From Cinnamomum chago (Eukaryota > Streptophyta > Magnoliopsida > Laurales > Lauraceae), in NCBI GenBank assembly GCA_038049695.1, contig CP142453.1:21332001-21396000 (forward strand): a DNA stretch of 64,000 nucleotides, read 5' to 3'. The position numbers and the translations under genes were made by a program. Under the pieces are notes generated by a model that was given only the letters and a program-made list of their open reading frames with translations, made no database searches and was not told the DNA's origin. Below, piece by piece: positions 1-13,300 of the stretch; the first letter of the stretch is position 1; each line of letters opens with the position of its first letter.

Positions 1-3000
1 AGGAATCTTCAATGATGAAGAGCTGAATATTAGCACTTATTCGGCTTCGGGAGAGGTTACAACTTCAACAAAAGTTGCTAGGCCTAAAAGGCAATCAAAG
101 AAAATTTCAGAGCCTTCTGACAGTAATTTATTAGCAGGGGAAGATCACAAGTTCCTAAGCCCAGGTTCGAGTGTTCGAGTGTTATCCGGGCCTTTTGCAG
201 AGTTCACAGGCTGCCTTAAAGAGCTGGATCAGAAGAGTGGGAAGGTTTGCCTCTTGTTCAACTTGTTTCTTGTCTTGTACTTTGAAGATTTTTGTGAGAA
301 ATTTTGCTTACACTGATAAAACTCCCAATGGCCGCCTTAGGGACTGATATGGTCCTTCACCTGATGATTTTCAGTCTCTTGGGCCTTAAGCGTCCAGCCT
401 TTTACAGCATTGCACACCAATGCTGGGTTAATCTTTTATATTTTGGTGAAGATAGGACACTCTTTATTGCTGGGTTCCTAGTTAATAAAAAAACTTGTAA
501 ACTGTAAAGCTTAACTTGACCCAAAAGTTCACCAAAGAGAACTCGAAGACTTGACAGGTGATGGTTGAGTCATACAATGAAAACTCTGTATTAGAATAAA
601 AAATAACTAAGTTCTACCTAATATTTTTTTTGTGTAATAAAATAAAAATACCTTTTTGGTGTTTTACCAGGTCTTGACCGATCAATTTTGACCAAGTATT
701 GATTAGTCCTACCAATTTCAAGTTTTTCATCTATTTTTTCATAAATCTGCTCATATCAAATCAACTCAGCTGTGAATTGAGTAGTCTTTTCTAGTTTGAG
801 AATTGCAAATTGATGGTTAGGAAAGTGCTGAGCTAGATTAATGCAGGAGCAAAGGATAACCCACAGCAGGCCCCTTGTGGATTCTCATGGGGAGCAAGTA
901 TTGACTGAGTCTTGCCAATTTCAAGTTTTTTTTATTGAATTTATCAAAATCTCCTTGTCAAATCAACTCATCTGAGTTGAATAAAGTTTTGAAACTATTT
1001 TCCTGAATTGGGTAGATCTCAAAAAACTATTTATGTAAATTGATGGTTAAGAAAGTGATGAAATGCAACCAATGAAAAAACAAGGTAAAAAAAAGTGATG
1101 AAAATCCAAAATTGATGCAGAAGCACAGGATAACCCATCGCGGGCCCCACGTGGATTCTCACGTGGCACACATTGGTTATACACACTGAAAGTTAGAGAG
1201 TTTGCAAGAACAGACTTGCATAAGCCTCCAGAGTTTTTATCAATCATGTTACTTTCCTAATGCAATTAAGATCCTTTATTGTTTTTCCCCCTCTATTTCA
1301 AGTTTGGATTCCTAGCTTAATAATTCTCTTAGGGCCTGGTGATTTACTTGTTATCAAGTTAAATATTAGGATAGAAATAGGGTAACCTTGGTTTCAAGAA
1401 AAACATGAATTTGCATGTAAAATTCGTGGCCATTTCAGTTACTGGAGATTTATGTCATTCAAATTACATTTCTGTGTTAAACTTCTCTTCAAGTTTCTGT
1501 GTGGCGGTGTTACCTCCGTCTGTCAGTTTGTTACGTCTTTTCGAATTCGAGTGGCTTCCCGTCTGCTTGGCTTCTTCTGGTTGTCACCAGTAAGAAGCCA
1601 AGCACACAAGCATAAGGCCTGCTTTCCTCTTATTTTTGCTTGATTCATCTGCTTGCAAGAGTTTTTCTTAAATTGGTGTTCAGCTCTTGAAGATCAAACA
1701 ACATTCATGAATTTTTTGTTGGCACTCTAATTATTACTGAAAGCCATATTCTAGTTGACAATTGCTATCGACTTGTCTGTGCCTTTGGAGTTTGGACTAG
1801 CCCTTGTCTGTATTCAATCCTGCTCATTTGTGTTAGTTTGTTTCACAGCTGACTGCATACTTGTAGAAATTCATGTCTCTCAAATCAAGTCAATCCTCGC
1901 ATGTGCACCTGCTATGCCTGTACCAGCCATTCGATAGATATCACAGCACCCTCCACTTATCTGATGAAATCTATCAAACATGTAGTGATGGCATTTTGGA
2001 AGCTGTTTCATTATTTGTTATTGAAGAAGCAGCAGGATATATCCGGCCATGAGGTAGTGGACGGCTGTATTCTATTCTCAGCTGAGTGTATTTGATTTGT
2101 TTGCAAAGCTTAGGCAGTGGACACCTTAGGGATTAGTTTTCGGCTGTCCAGAATCGAGTGTCCCTCGGGCTCAGGGCTGAAGGCTCCTGGGCTGGGTTGG
2201 GCGGGAGATACCTATACACACACACACATGATTTAAAAGCTGGACATTCTTTATCTATTGGTCTGTCACCATCTATAAAAACTCCTTTCAGGTTGTTTAT
2301 TGATCTAGGCTTGCCAATTGGATTTTGGTTTCTGCTGGAGCATTCCAGTATCACACCGAATTGATATCAGAGCATTCTGGTGCATTACTTGTAATCTGAA
2401 TTGTGTCAAAGATTACTCCATGACCCTACCCTAGTACCATATTATTAAAATAAAGTGCCTTTGTTTTGGTCAAGTGACCAGTTATAGTAGTATGCAAGTC
2501 AGTTTTTAAGGGTCTGTAATGTTCTTTTCTGTAAGTCATTGTAATTTCAAGTCATATTCACTCAAGTTTCTGACCAGATTGTTTGTCATGCTTGCTGGAA
2601 AGTCTTGTTTTATTTATTTACGATAGCATTAAGGGGATTGGATGAATTGCATTGTAATTTCTAACTACCATTTTGTTTCCTGGATTTTTGAAAAAGGATC
2701 AAAAGCCCTTGAAACGTTTGGAACCTGTGGTGGTCATTCCTTTGTTTGATAGGCAATGTGACTTGAACCAATTATTATTAAATAAGAATTTTCAATTGGT
2801 AGATTTTATTTGTTTTCGGAGAGGTGAAAACTACTCCTATTCTCTTGGTGACGACTCCAAGGCAAGGCCTTTTCTAGTGATGATTCCGATTCCTACACTC
2901 ATCGTTTAAAGAAAACTCTAGGTGCTGATTCAGAGGGTGATTTTGTATTAAAAGAAATCCAAACTCAACCCGAAAACAGAAAGAGATTAACAGTTACAAG

Positions 3001-3397
3001 TTTTTCAATCTAAGTTACTTTGGTTCCATGGTCCATCCAGTAGTTAGAAGTTAGAACAGATCAACTGCTTCAATCACTGAACCATGGGCCCTACGTGTTC
3101 AAACTCAAGTTCCCATTATACAATGCATTTCCTGCAGGGCCAAGAACCATAGGATTCATTGAATCTTCTCTCTGAATAAGAAACACACCTTGGATACCAT
3201 GGAATGGATGTTTGTTTGTATGTTTTTTTTTTTGGTAAAGAAATGGATGTTTGGTGAACTCTCTTATGCTCTCTTAAGTTGGTGCAACTGACATTAGAAA
3301 GATTATTTTCTTGCAGGCCACTGTGGAACTCCTATTATTTGGGAAAGAGAGCCTAGTTGATCTTGATATCGATCAAATTGCTGCAGAGTCGACGTGA
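1..3397 (+). CDS. PTAC13: Plastid NusG/KOW-domain transcription factor, pTAC13 type (3' part)
   Basis: This is the 3' end of a gene that begins before the window. Two exons are visible: 2..244 (81 codons, intron phase 0) and 3317..3397 (26 codons plus TGA), separated by a 3.07-kb GT-AG intron. The first exon has a charged, low-complexity linker (ARPKRQSKK) and then the start of a KOW motif (PGSSVRVLSGPFAEF, GCLKELDQKSGK). The second finishes it (ATVELLLFGKESLVDLDIDQI). This split KOW pattern is the C-terminal domain of NusG-type elongation factors. Plants have a plastid NusG paralogue found in transcriptionally active chromosomes (pTAC13), thought to act with the plastid-encoded RNA polymerase. 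The N-terminal NGN domain and transit peptide would lie outside the window. Assignment to the NusG/KOW family is firm. The exact paralogue, and so the symbol, is less certain. Confidence 0.8.
245..3316 (+). other. Large intron of the NusG/KOW gene, with internal repeats
   Basis: This GT-AG intron separates the two visible KOW exons. It has no coding exon that I recognise. Two stretches, about 800-895 and 1035-1170, are an imperfect direct duplication: both carry the run from a TTGATGGTTA-like start through GGATAACCCA to GTGGATTCTCA. A short (CA)n tract lies near 2218-2230. At 2361-2374 the sequence TTGATATCAGAGC is close to the tRNA-Met primer-binding site of plant LTR retrotransposons, which suggests an eroded element. 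Confidence 0.6.
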
Positions 3398-3514
3398 ATG
3401 TAACAGGATTTTCGCCAATAGTTAGTGTAGTTAATGAGCTCCATCCAGAAATACCATTTATCTCAACCCTGGAACTTTTAGTAGCTAAGGGTCACTGTGC
3501 CTGATTATTTGACA

Positions 3515-3520
3515 AATAAA
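3515..3520 (+). terminator. Candidate polyadenylation signal of the NusG/KOW gene
   Basis: An AATAAA hexamer lies about 118 bases after the TGA of the plus-strand NusG/KOW gene, a normal distance for a plant 3' UTR. It is supported only by motif and position. Confidence 0.4.
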
Positions 3521-4717
3521 AAAAGATTAAAATGATGGCACAACTCAAGTATTGAATTTTTTTTTCATGGATACTCTTGTTTATTTGTAGAAGAAGAATG
3601 ATGCTGAATATAATTTTATACTTTTGGAAATGATTACACAAGGTGGACCAATCCATGTGGTCAAAGTGAGATTGAATTAAATACATACATGTGCTGTGTG
3701 TGGTCTGCTTTGTAAGGATCCAAACTGTTATTAAAATTTATCTGCTAGAATCTACCTGTGTAGGTGCATGAATTACTGCAACACTCGCGGTTTTGTTTAG
3801 TCATTTTATTATAAAAGGGGGAAATCAAATATTACTCATATTTTCTATGCAAAAGGGACTACTAGACATGGATCCAAATTCCAAACTGTTGATTTGATTA
3901 ATTGATTCCCAATGCCTCTCTTTCTCCTATATATCTCGTTTATCAATTGCTCTCCTTACAGACCAAAGACCATCAAGAAGTTGATGGTTAATCAACATGA
4001 TCTTGCTCTTACTAAGGCCTTTGGTCCACAGGTAAGATTATTCTTTAGCTATCAAGCTAATATGTGATCAAGTGTTCAAATTTAAATTCAGATTGGTCCT
4101 GTCCATGACAGGAAACTCATTGCCCAATTTGAATAATAGATGGTAAAAACAATATCGCACGATGAATAACAATAGATCATGCCAATATTGGTAATTCAAT
4201 ATAAAATTCAATGTTAATTGGGGTTTCTAAGGAAAGTCCCGAGCAGGCTTCACAGTAAAAATCTCCAATCTTAGTTCTTTCATCAAATCAATGGCAATGC
4301 ATTTATTAGTTTTTTTTAAAACATAGATACACCCTAAACATCATCAAAACAACAAGACACATTATTAGAACTTGAGATATCTCAATTCCAACCCTTAAAA
4401 CAGGAAAAAAAAAATGCTTACTATACCCCTAAAACTTTTACATTTATCATATCAAAAGAGGTCAAGAAACCTCAATCCATCATTGTTTGAATTACAACCT
4501 GGCCTCTGGCAAGACAATAATAGAGTAACACATCAAATGCAACTGATTTCATGTCACTTGGACTGTTGGACATGTTCCATACTGAGCACAAACCGGTTGG
4601 ACCATGAAAAAATAATAATAACAATCAATGCAGCCTATGAAATAAATTCGGGTAACAATGTATCTCACAACAATTAGTTCCATTTTTTACTCTAGAAAGA
4701 GTATGCTACATTGCCAG

Positions 4718-4800
4718 TCCATTGGTAGCTCAGTGGTGACTAGTGGGCACTTCTCTATAGAAACAATTAGGGATTAATCTCTTGCTCACCTAGTGCATGC
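4718..4800 (+). mobile_element. tRNA-derived SINE-like fragment
   Basis: The sequence TGGTAGCTCAGTGG (4729-4742) matches a tRNA/SINE A box. It is followed about 40 bases later by a B-box-like GATTAATCTC. I see no clear poly(A) tail or target duplication, so this looks like an old SINE head. Confidence 0.4.
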
Positions 4801-7317
4801 AGGCATTCTCATCCATCCATCCGAAAGTGTGGGGCTTAGTAATCTCTCCTGAATTCACGGCGCCATGTGGCCGTCTGTCTGTAGGTGAAACTCTTCCGCA
4901 CAAACATAGGGATGCACAATGTTCTTTCAACATTCAAATTGCATTTGAAGACAATTGTTTTGCTGGTAAGGTCAACCGGATTGTAGAACTAGCACTCAAC
5001 TCCCAATTATTTGGTAAACCTAAACTAAAATGCACCTTCCACTAGTTAACAGAAATTTTCTTTTACGGAGAGTTAACAAAAAATTTATGTGCATCTCATT
5101 ATGGTTTTTGTTCCATTTCAAATGAAACTGAAATTCTCAGGCGGCAAAGAAATCCTCATGTTTGTCTCTGCACAGGTGCTTCGACACTTTTTAATGCAAA
5201 CCTAACCCTAGTGTTAGGCATTGATTTTGAATAAATAGTAAATGCTTAATGTTCTCCATGTTACAGGGTGTAGCAAGTGTGTAGGATTTTACACCCCAAT
5301 GAGCTACCACTTATCTCAAAACTAATTGGTTCTAAGAAACGGCACAACAATAATTTTATGGTGAGGGCGAGAGCTTGAGCTTGACCACAATTATGACCGC
5401 TCAGAAGCTATGGTAGACATTGACCTCAATAAAGTGATTGTGAGTTTTAACATATCTCTGGGCCATCCTGTAACTATGTTTGTTCAGAGTGTCCAGCGAG
5501 ACATGCAAGGTGTTAATACCCATTCACATTTCTTCGAAGTAAAGCAGAATTACATTTGTATTTGGATGATTTTGGAGATGACACGGAGCTTGATTCTCAT
5601 GTCCCTCTGTTACGTAAATGTTGAAGTTGCTGTCTAAGTGTTAAATGAGTTTAATCCATTTGCTTATGAAGATAATATCAAGAGATGATGCATTCAGAGA
5701 TGATTGAAGATTGTGGATGGTCGAATGGAGCTACTTGAAACATGGTTATACCTTTTTTTTGGGTAAATGGGTTGAAACTTGAAACTGAGAACATTTGTGG
5801 CATTCTAACAGCTCCAATGAAATGAACTTCAATAACATATATGATTCATAAAGTTTACTACAATGAACTTATGCAAACATGATTTAGCAGGGGCTTTTTT
5901 CAATTGATAACAACAAAAAGGTTGTTTGAACCTTCTATAAACTTGAGTGCATGGTAGCATTCGAACATGGTTTTTCTTCTTTTGTTTCTTTATTGTTTTC
6001 AGGTGAAACTTGTGCATCTAGTTCAAGTTTCATGGACTTCCATCTCTCCAACTTCAAATAGATATGAAAACCCTTCATTGAAATGTTCTATGAATGTTTA
6101 ATGAGGTTCACACTTCACATACAATATGTGCAGGCGTTGCAAATATTAGCATGCAATATCAGCATGCATACCTCAGGAAAATCTGTTTGAATGGATAATG
6201 AATTCACCTCGTTGTTGAATCCTCATCTTGAAAATGTAATTTTTCCTTCTGTTTTCCTTTTTCTACATCACAGGGGATGGCCATCTCTACTAAACATTTG
6301 ATTATGGAATTTAACATCATTAATAAAAAAATCTCAGATTTTTTGCCACTTTCCATTCATAGTGTGAATGTTGACGATGAAATGAATTTATGGAGTTTTT
6401 TCACTGTAATTCTTAAACAGTTGGGGCTTGATTGTTTGCATTAGAATACATATAGGAATTGAATACATAGAAGCTCATAAGTGGCTAAACATAAAGATTA
6501 AATGTGAGTTTCCAAAAATGAGCATCGAATAACCTTTTTTCACAGAAATAGAATCGAAGACAATACGGAAATAAATACCCAACCAACACCCTAGTAATTC
6601 AATGCATCAAGCCCTTTCTGGGTCTCCACCTTATATATCCTTCCCCTCTCACCTCTTTAATAATTCTTTGGATCCGTTCATTTCACAGTGAATTCTAATG
6701 CGTTTTAAAGCAAACAAACAGGCCCTTGGGGGGGTTAAACAGGAGATATTTTACCAACCTATAATTGGATAGGAAAGATTAACAGGTGTAAGCTGCATAT
6801 CTCATGTATAAAAATACAAACAATAAGCAATCTTTATTTCTTTGGCACGTAGTGGCGAGGGATTCGTAGGGGTGACTGTTAAGATTGTTAAGAGAATGGA
6901 TGACAATTCTCAACAAGATGCCAGAAACTTCTTACTCGAAAGTCGAATTAACCCCATCTTCCCCATCTTCTCAAAGAAGCGAAAGTTAGATGTCAATGAA
7001 AGATCAATTGGCAACCAAGACCCTTCAGTATACGGTGAAACCATTAAAGAAAGGGAAAAAAATGGATATCTAATCATCATGTTAGATTCATTATCATCAT
7101 CGTCAATGAAGTCCCATTTCATCTAAGGTCGGCTTTGTGAGTCTTGTCTCTCCACCATTGTCTCTTGGTATCACTCCACAACATAATGTCACATCTAACT
7201 CTTTATTGGACTCATCTTGCCCTAATATTTGCAACACTCTGGTTCTTGGAAAGACATGTAGATATTCATATTGCCATTAAAAATAATATTAAATGGTTAC
7301 AAAAAATTCCTTTGAAT

Positions 7318-7323
7318 TTTATT
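7318..7323 (-). terminator. Candidate polyadenylation signal of the TPR gene
   Basis: AATAAA on the minus strand (TTTATT on plus) lies about 23 bases past the stop codon. It is close to the stop but is the nearest canonical hexamer. Confidence 0.25.
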
Positions 7324-7345
7324 GTTTGAAGATGGAATTTAATTG

Positions 7346-10300
7346 TTACAGGAGCCGACAGTTTATCTCTGTTATACATGAAGATAGAGCTTTTCTTACT
7401 TGAGGATTATCAGGGTCCATATGAAGTGCATCCTCCAATAGCCTCTTTGCCTGAAGCAGCAGCTTCAACTTCTCATTACTGCTGCTTGGCCGCAAGTGAG
7501 AACGAAGTTGCAGTGCTACACCCCATTTGAATAAAGCTGCAAAAGGTGCAAATAGATCAAAAAGGATCCTCACTAATAGTTCACGTGGTGCAGAAAATAC
7601 TAATTCATGAAATGGCTTTTGTGCACCATCAAGTATATTTCAAATCTATACACAGTATCTAAACAAAACAAAAACAAAAAAAGAAGAAGAAGAAGATAGG
7701 CCAATGAATAAAAAAAAACTGATAACTAATCTTTCAGTGTAGCTCTGATCTGTGGAAATGAGTGGCAACACTTTTAGAAATGGGAAGAATTTGCACTGGG
7801 GTTGAGTAAAGTTCTCCAAGCCCAGCCTGTAAGCAAATCAGGTGGCAGCTTATGTTAAACAATGCATTCTAGGTCAGGCTATCTAGCTGTGATTTTGGCA
7901 TAGAAAAGATCTTGCCTGTTTAGCTGTTAGGCAAGAAATTAAGCCCAACCCACCAGAGTTTGAAAACTAGGCCGAGCCTGAGTCAACTCAGCCAGACCAT
8001 GTTGGGGTCCTACCCTACTAGGGCGAGTCTCTCCCTCATACTACTACTACTATTCTTCCAAATTCCTTTCAAAACCCCAAACCCCACCCATTAAAAACCC
8101 CACATCCACATCCACATCCACATCCGCATCCATTAGAACTCCTAGTCCACATCCGACTTGGGCGAGTCTTATTATTTTACCTTTTCTCTTCCTCCTCTTC
8201 TTCTTCCAAGTTCCTTTCAAAACCCCACTCCCACCCATCAAAGGCCCACAACCACATCCATCAAAACCCCAATCCACACCCATCAAATCCCTAATCCCCT
8301 CCTCACTCAATCCACCTTGAAACCCTAAACTACTACCACCACCCACAACCGATTCTTGCAGCTAACCATTCCTCCTCCAACCCAGACTCAACCCATCCTT
8401 GCCGCTGACCAAAATTTTTTTTTTCCAGTATGTGACTCGGCTCAGACCAAATCCAAGTCCGAGTCCAATTCCATTATTTTAAACCCACAGCCCATCAAGA
8501 CCTATGTCTAAAAACTCAAACTCAATCTAAGCAAAAGGCAGTGGGGCTAAGGCTTGCTCAACCCTAGAAATGGACAGACAAAATATCTTAACACCTATCG
8601 TTTAGATAATTAACAAGCAAAACAACACTGGCTAAATAAAAGAGATTGCCAGCAGAAACAAATTGTCCATGACATGACAGAAAAAGAAACTCAATCAAAT
8701 AGATTGTGTTGATCAGGCAGCGACTAGGTTTCCAATATATTTTCTCCAAATTGAGATCAGTTTAATACCAGTGAAACGTTATCCTTTGTTCTGTTCATTT
8801 GGGGCAGCTCAGAAATGGGAATTCCATATACCATGTGGATGCTTCTTTTCTGAAATTTCTGCCCAAATCAATATCGGTGATACGTGTGGATAATGTTTTG
8901 GAGTGGAAAAGTCACAAGAAAAGATATCAACACTACTATGGTTTGCATCAATAGATAACCATCAGCTGTCAAAGCATTCAAACCACTGCAGTAAATTTTA
9001 AACCAACCATTAATATGCCATGCCTCAAACCTTACTGACTAAAAAAGATTACAGTGGCTTAAGATACAGAATATTTTACAAACCATTGATTCGTCGAACT
9101 TTACTACTAGTAGAACAACTGAATCAGCTGCTACCCACTAGTTTTGAGCTTGACTGTTGATTCCTCTGACTGTGTGTGAGGTCAGAACAGTAGTTACTAG
9201 TATATGTGAAGGTCTGGGATCTATCTGGGCTATGGATCTGATTGGGGTTCATTTTTGGGCTCTAACAGGGACTTTCAAACAGGTATAAGGTCTGGGGTAG
9301 GTCTGGTGGGATTCTAATTGGAATTTGTTGAAGCCACATATAAGGTTTGGATAACGGTTTTTGGGCTAGTAGTTGAATTTAAAGAAGGCTGTGTGATCCG
9401 AAATGTTGATGTTTATCAGCAAAACTGAATGAGCTAAATCCAAGCTGGGCTAGTTTGTGCTTCAAATATGATCAGGAGTTCGGCTTTGGAGAGGGTAGGA
9501 TAAGTAACATGGAAGTTTGAATGTTTGATTGAACTGGGATGTCAATGAATCACACTTATGGTTGGATTTGGATTCAAATACTGAAGTTCTCCTGTCTGCC
9601 AGAAGTAGGCAGTAAATGTGCAAACTATGTTCGGGGGGCTGGGAACTGTCATTTAGGGCTAGATCTGATTTAAATTAGATTGAGGATTTTGGGGTAATCA
9701 AAATTGGGCAATTTCGAGAGGAGTTTCAGTTGGTTTAGGAATTGACGAAGCATTGATTTTATAAGACAGATTTTGGGCTAAAAAAATTGCATTGATTTGG
9801 AGAATTCAGGGTTTCATTTGGGTTTTGAATTTGTGCAAGATTGTCGCTGTTTCAATAAGATTTCAGACTGTTGCTATAAAAAAAAAAAAAAAAATGACGG
9901 CTATTCTAGAGTGTGCAGGCTTGGGGCTTTTCTTTTTTTTTTTGGCTAACCAGGCTTGGGCCATTTAAGTGATGGGTTTTGATCAAGTGGCTTGAATTTG
10001 GACTGTATCTGGGCGGTTTGGAAATAGGATAGGAAAATTCAGCTGGGTCTAGAATAGGGTTTTGGAGCATGCACTGGTTTGGGACTGCTTGTTACTGGGA
10101 ATTGGGGCCTGCAATTGAGTCAATTAGAAGATAAATTGAGAGGATTATGGACTGCAGTGTATGTAGATGAAGGATCCAAATCGTGTGGTTTGTTGTATCT
10201 TTATTTGAGAAATCTTTTTATAAAATTGAAAGGAAATACAACAAGGGATTGAAAACTAGAATCTGAACATAAACCCAAGGATACTTGCTCCAATACCAAT

Positions 10301-13300
10301 TTTTTATAGAGTTTTGAGCACACAGCAGACAAACTTCACAATGCTCAAAGCCTTCAGTGTAAGCACCACAGGAGGGAGGATGGATTCATCATCATGCTCG
10401 TGAATGAAATCTAAAATTGTATTTAACATCGAAATAAGAAGGATATTACATCCTTAAAAAGGGAAGGGTGGGACGTCCAGCCCTGTAATTCCTTACTTGA
10501 ACTCAAACTCAATTCCATTCTCAGCATACTACTCAATGCAAGTAAATTACTCACTAGTACTTCCAGAAACTATATGCTCAATGAGGATTCATTTAATTCC
10601 ATAACAAATTTCTAGATGGACTAAAACTGAAAATAGAAACCTTCTAGACTAATTCCAAGGAAATCTTAGATGCGATGCACTGTCAAAACAGTCCATTGGA
10701 CTTCCGCAGCTTTACATGGGACCCATGTCCAGCAGGTAGGGTTCCTCTTTAGGACCTTTAGTCGAGGGCTACATCAATTTAGGATGTCTAAATATACTAA
10801 ATATTTTGATATATCCATGTAACTATATGGAGTATGGAGATGCCTGTCTTGAGTTCCTTGAAGTCACATTGTTACAAACTAAGAGAGAGTTGTCCAATTT
10901 ACATTGTATGAAGCAATGGATGGAAGCATACCATCAGGTGCATAAGCGTTACTCTTGGACACCATAGCATCGAACTTGTCAATAGCTGCCAAGTATACCT
11001 TGTCAGCATCCAAAGCTGCTTCCTGAAAGTGAAAAACAATTGAATGGCAACAAATGAGTTCAACAATAAAAAAGAACACCTTCTGTCCTTCCATTATCTT
11101 TTAGACAAAAAAAAAACTGTTCTAGAGCACTAATAACACATATATGAGGAGCAATTACAGAGGACCAGCTTACACCTAAATCTGGGCATGAAGACCTCCT
11201 TCCAAAGGTCTACACCGATTGCACAGCGCTTTAACCTATCTCCACCCTAGTGGATCGCATCACACTTTAACCTATTTCTACCCTAGTGGATCACATGACA
11301 CTTTAACCTATTTCTACCCTAGGGGACCTAAGATCCACTTCCACTGAAGCGAGATTCACGATTGGATTGAGAAAAACATGATTATACTGATAACAAATAA
11401 TCATTTTCAATAAATCACGATTTTCATACAATAGGCCCACTTTCCAGGGATCCAAAACCTTCCATGTGATTTTCATACAATACAGTTGACTCAATCCAAA
11501 CTAACTTGATTTTCAGTGTGCGTTAAGGTGTACCCCACTTGCAGGATTTAGTATTTGGATAGAATGGGTGTTTACCCATCCCTCCATGCACTTGGAGCGG
11601 TGCATGCAGAAATTGGAAAGTACAATAGATGTAAACTGGCTTATATGCACTCTCTACAATCAGGCCAACAGACGATATTAGTGGAAAAGTGCAATTCCAT
11701 AAACCATTCTGCCAATAATCAAATAATTTGCAATTCTGGGGATATTTTGAATGCACACTTGATAAAATCAAAAGTTTGAGTCACCACTCAAAGCCCTCCT
11801 AAACAGAGTTGACTCGGCCAAGTTTTGAGCCTTTAAATGTGTTCTTGTACATTTAAAATAACTATGAAGCCTGCATTGACAATGCTTACCGGTCCAACAT
11901 CAGCAATCAACTGACCACGAAAGGAGAGTGCAAGACCCCAATTATACAAGGCTCTGACATCATTCCCATCAATTGACAAGGCCGTTCGGTACTTCCTTCC
12001 TGCCTCAATGAGGAGTTCTTCACATTCTTCACACACATCAACAAGAACTGATGCGATTTTATCTTTGCTCAATCCTTCATATTTTAATATCTCGGGTCGT
12101 ACTCTAGACCCCTTCTCTGTAGATGAGCAATCACTTCTGGACAGGAGAGCTCTCAACTCGCGACTTTTTTTTAGTTTTAGCTCTCCATGAAGAAGAAAAG
12201 TATTCCCCAATTGACCTACAGCCTGTAAGCTTGTAGGCTCCATTTTTAATGCTCTAGAGAGTAAGCTTGCAGATTTGCACAGTAGGATCTCGGTCATTTC
12301 ATCATCCACTTGACCCATTAAATCTTCCCTGGCTTTTTTCAAAAGGCCATTTGCCTCCTTGAGATGCCTTGTAAACTCATCACCTGAAACTGTTGAAGAT
12401 GATGGTTCCTCATCCTGTTCCATACCACTCATATATATGTGATTATTTGAAACCGCTTTCTCTTGTAATTTTGTAGTTTCCCCTAACTCTTCTTTCAGAC
12501 TTTGACTGCACATTCCATTTTCAACCCCAAGCTTCCCATTTTCTGGACAGATACCAAGACCATCTGGATCAGACACTTTAGTATGAGGTGTATGTGCTTC
12601 ACCTTGATTCCAAAGACCCAGCTTCTGGAAGTTTCGATGCCCGTTGCTGAACTGCAAACCATTATTCTGAGTAGTAAGACCATCATCAAACGACAACATA
12701 TCATCTCTGTAGCTCTGGTGTCCAGAACGGTCAACTTGCTTCCCATTTATCATTGATGCTGCATTATCAAATATTATTTCATTACTAGGTGCCATTTCAG
12801 GCGAACTTCTATTAGCTTCTTCAGACAACACCTTGGACTTTTTGGCTTCAACACCAGATCCATCGAAGCCCACTTTATGTGAAGGTTCCATTTCAGGATC
12901 CGGAATTTTTGTAACATTCTCATTTGGTCTAACCATGTCCTGTTGAAGGCTTCTATTCACAACCTGATTCTTCAGTGCCTCTTGTGGAAATGAATCATTA
13001 CTGAAGTTTCCTAAAATTATGTTGGACGAGAATGACGGATTTGATCCCTCCACTTCTAATCTGTTAATTTGAAAAAATCCATTCATTCCATCCACTTCAT
13101 ATTTGTTGATTTGAACACTTGCATCATCTACGATAATCTGACCACTTACGTGAACTGAATTCATTTGATCATTGGATTCTTGTTTAACTGCACTCTTTAC
13201 TTTCTGACGTCTCAACGCAACAGAGATATCTTGAAACAATCCCCCAATGAAAGACGGGAAAGAACCGAAACCAATCACATCCAGCTCCCTTTCTCTTCTA

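Larger units (their letters stand above)
3398..7345. other. Convergent intergenic region between NusG/KOW and TPR genes
   Basis: About 3.9 kb separates two genes that converge. There is no convincing complete gene. It contains a SINE-like piece near 4718-4800, listed separately. An exon-like open stretch at about 3961-4031 is bounded by TTACAG and CAG/GTAAGA and has no partner exon. Short ORFs elsewhere (for example 6842-7126) resemble nothing I recognise. Confidence 0.5.

Noticed and set aside
8050-8346. Gly/Asp-rich minus-strand ORF
   Set aside because: It is generated by ACATCC-type repeats inside an intron.
12502-12756. 84-codon plus-strand ORF inside the TPR gene
   Set aside because: It is an antisense shadow of the long first exon.
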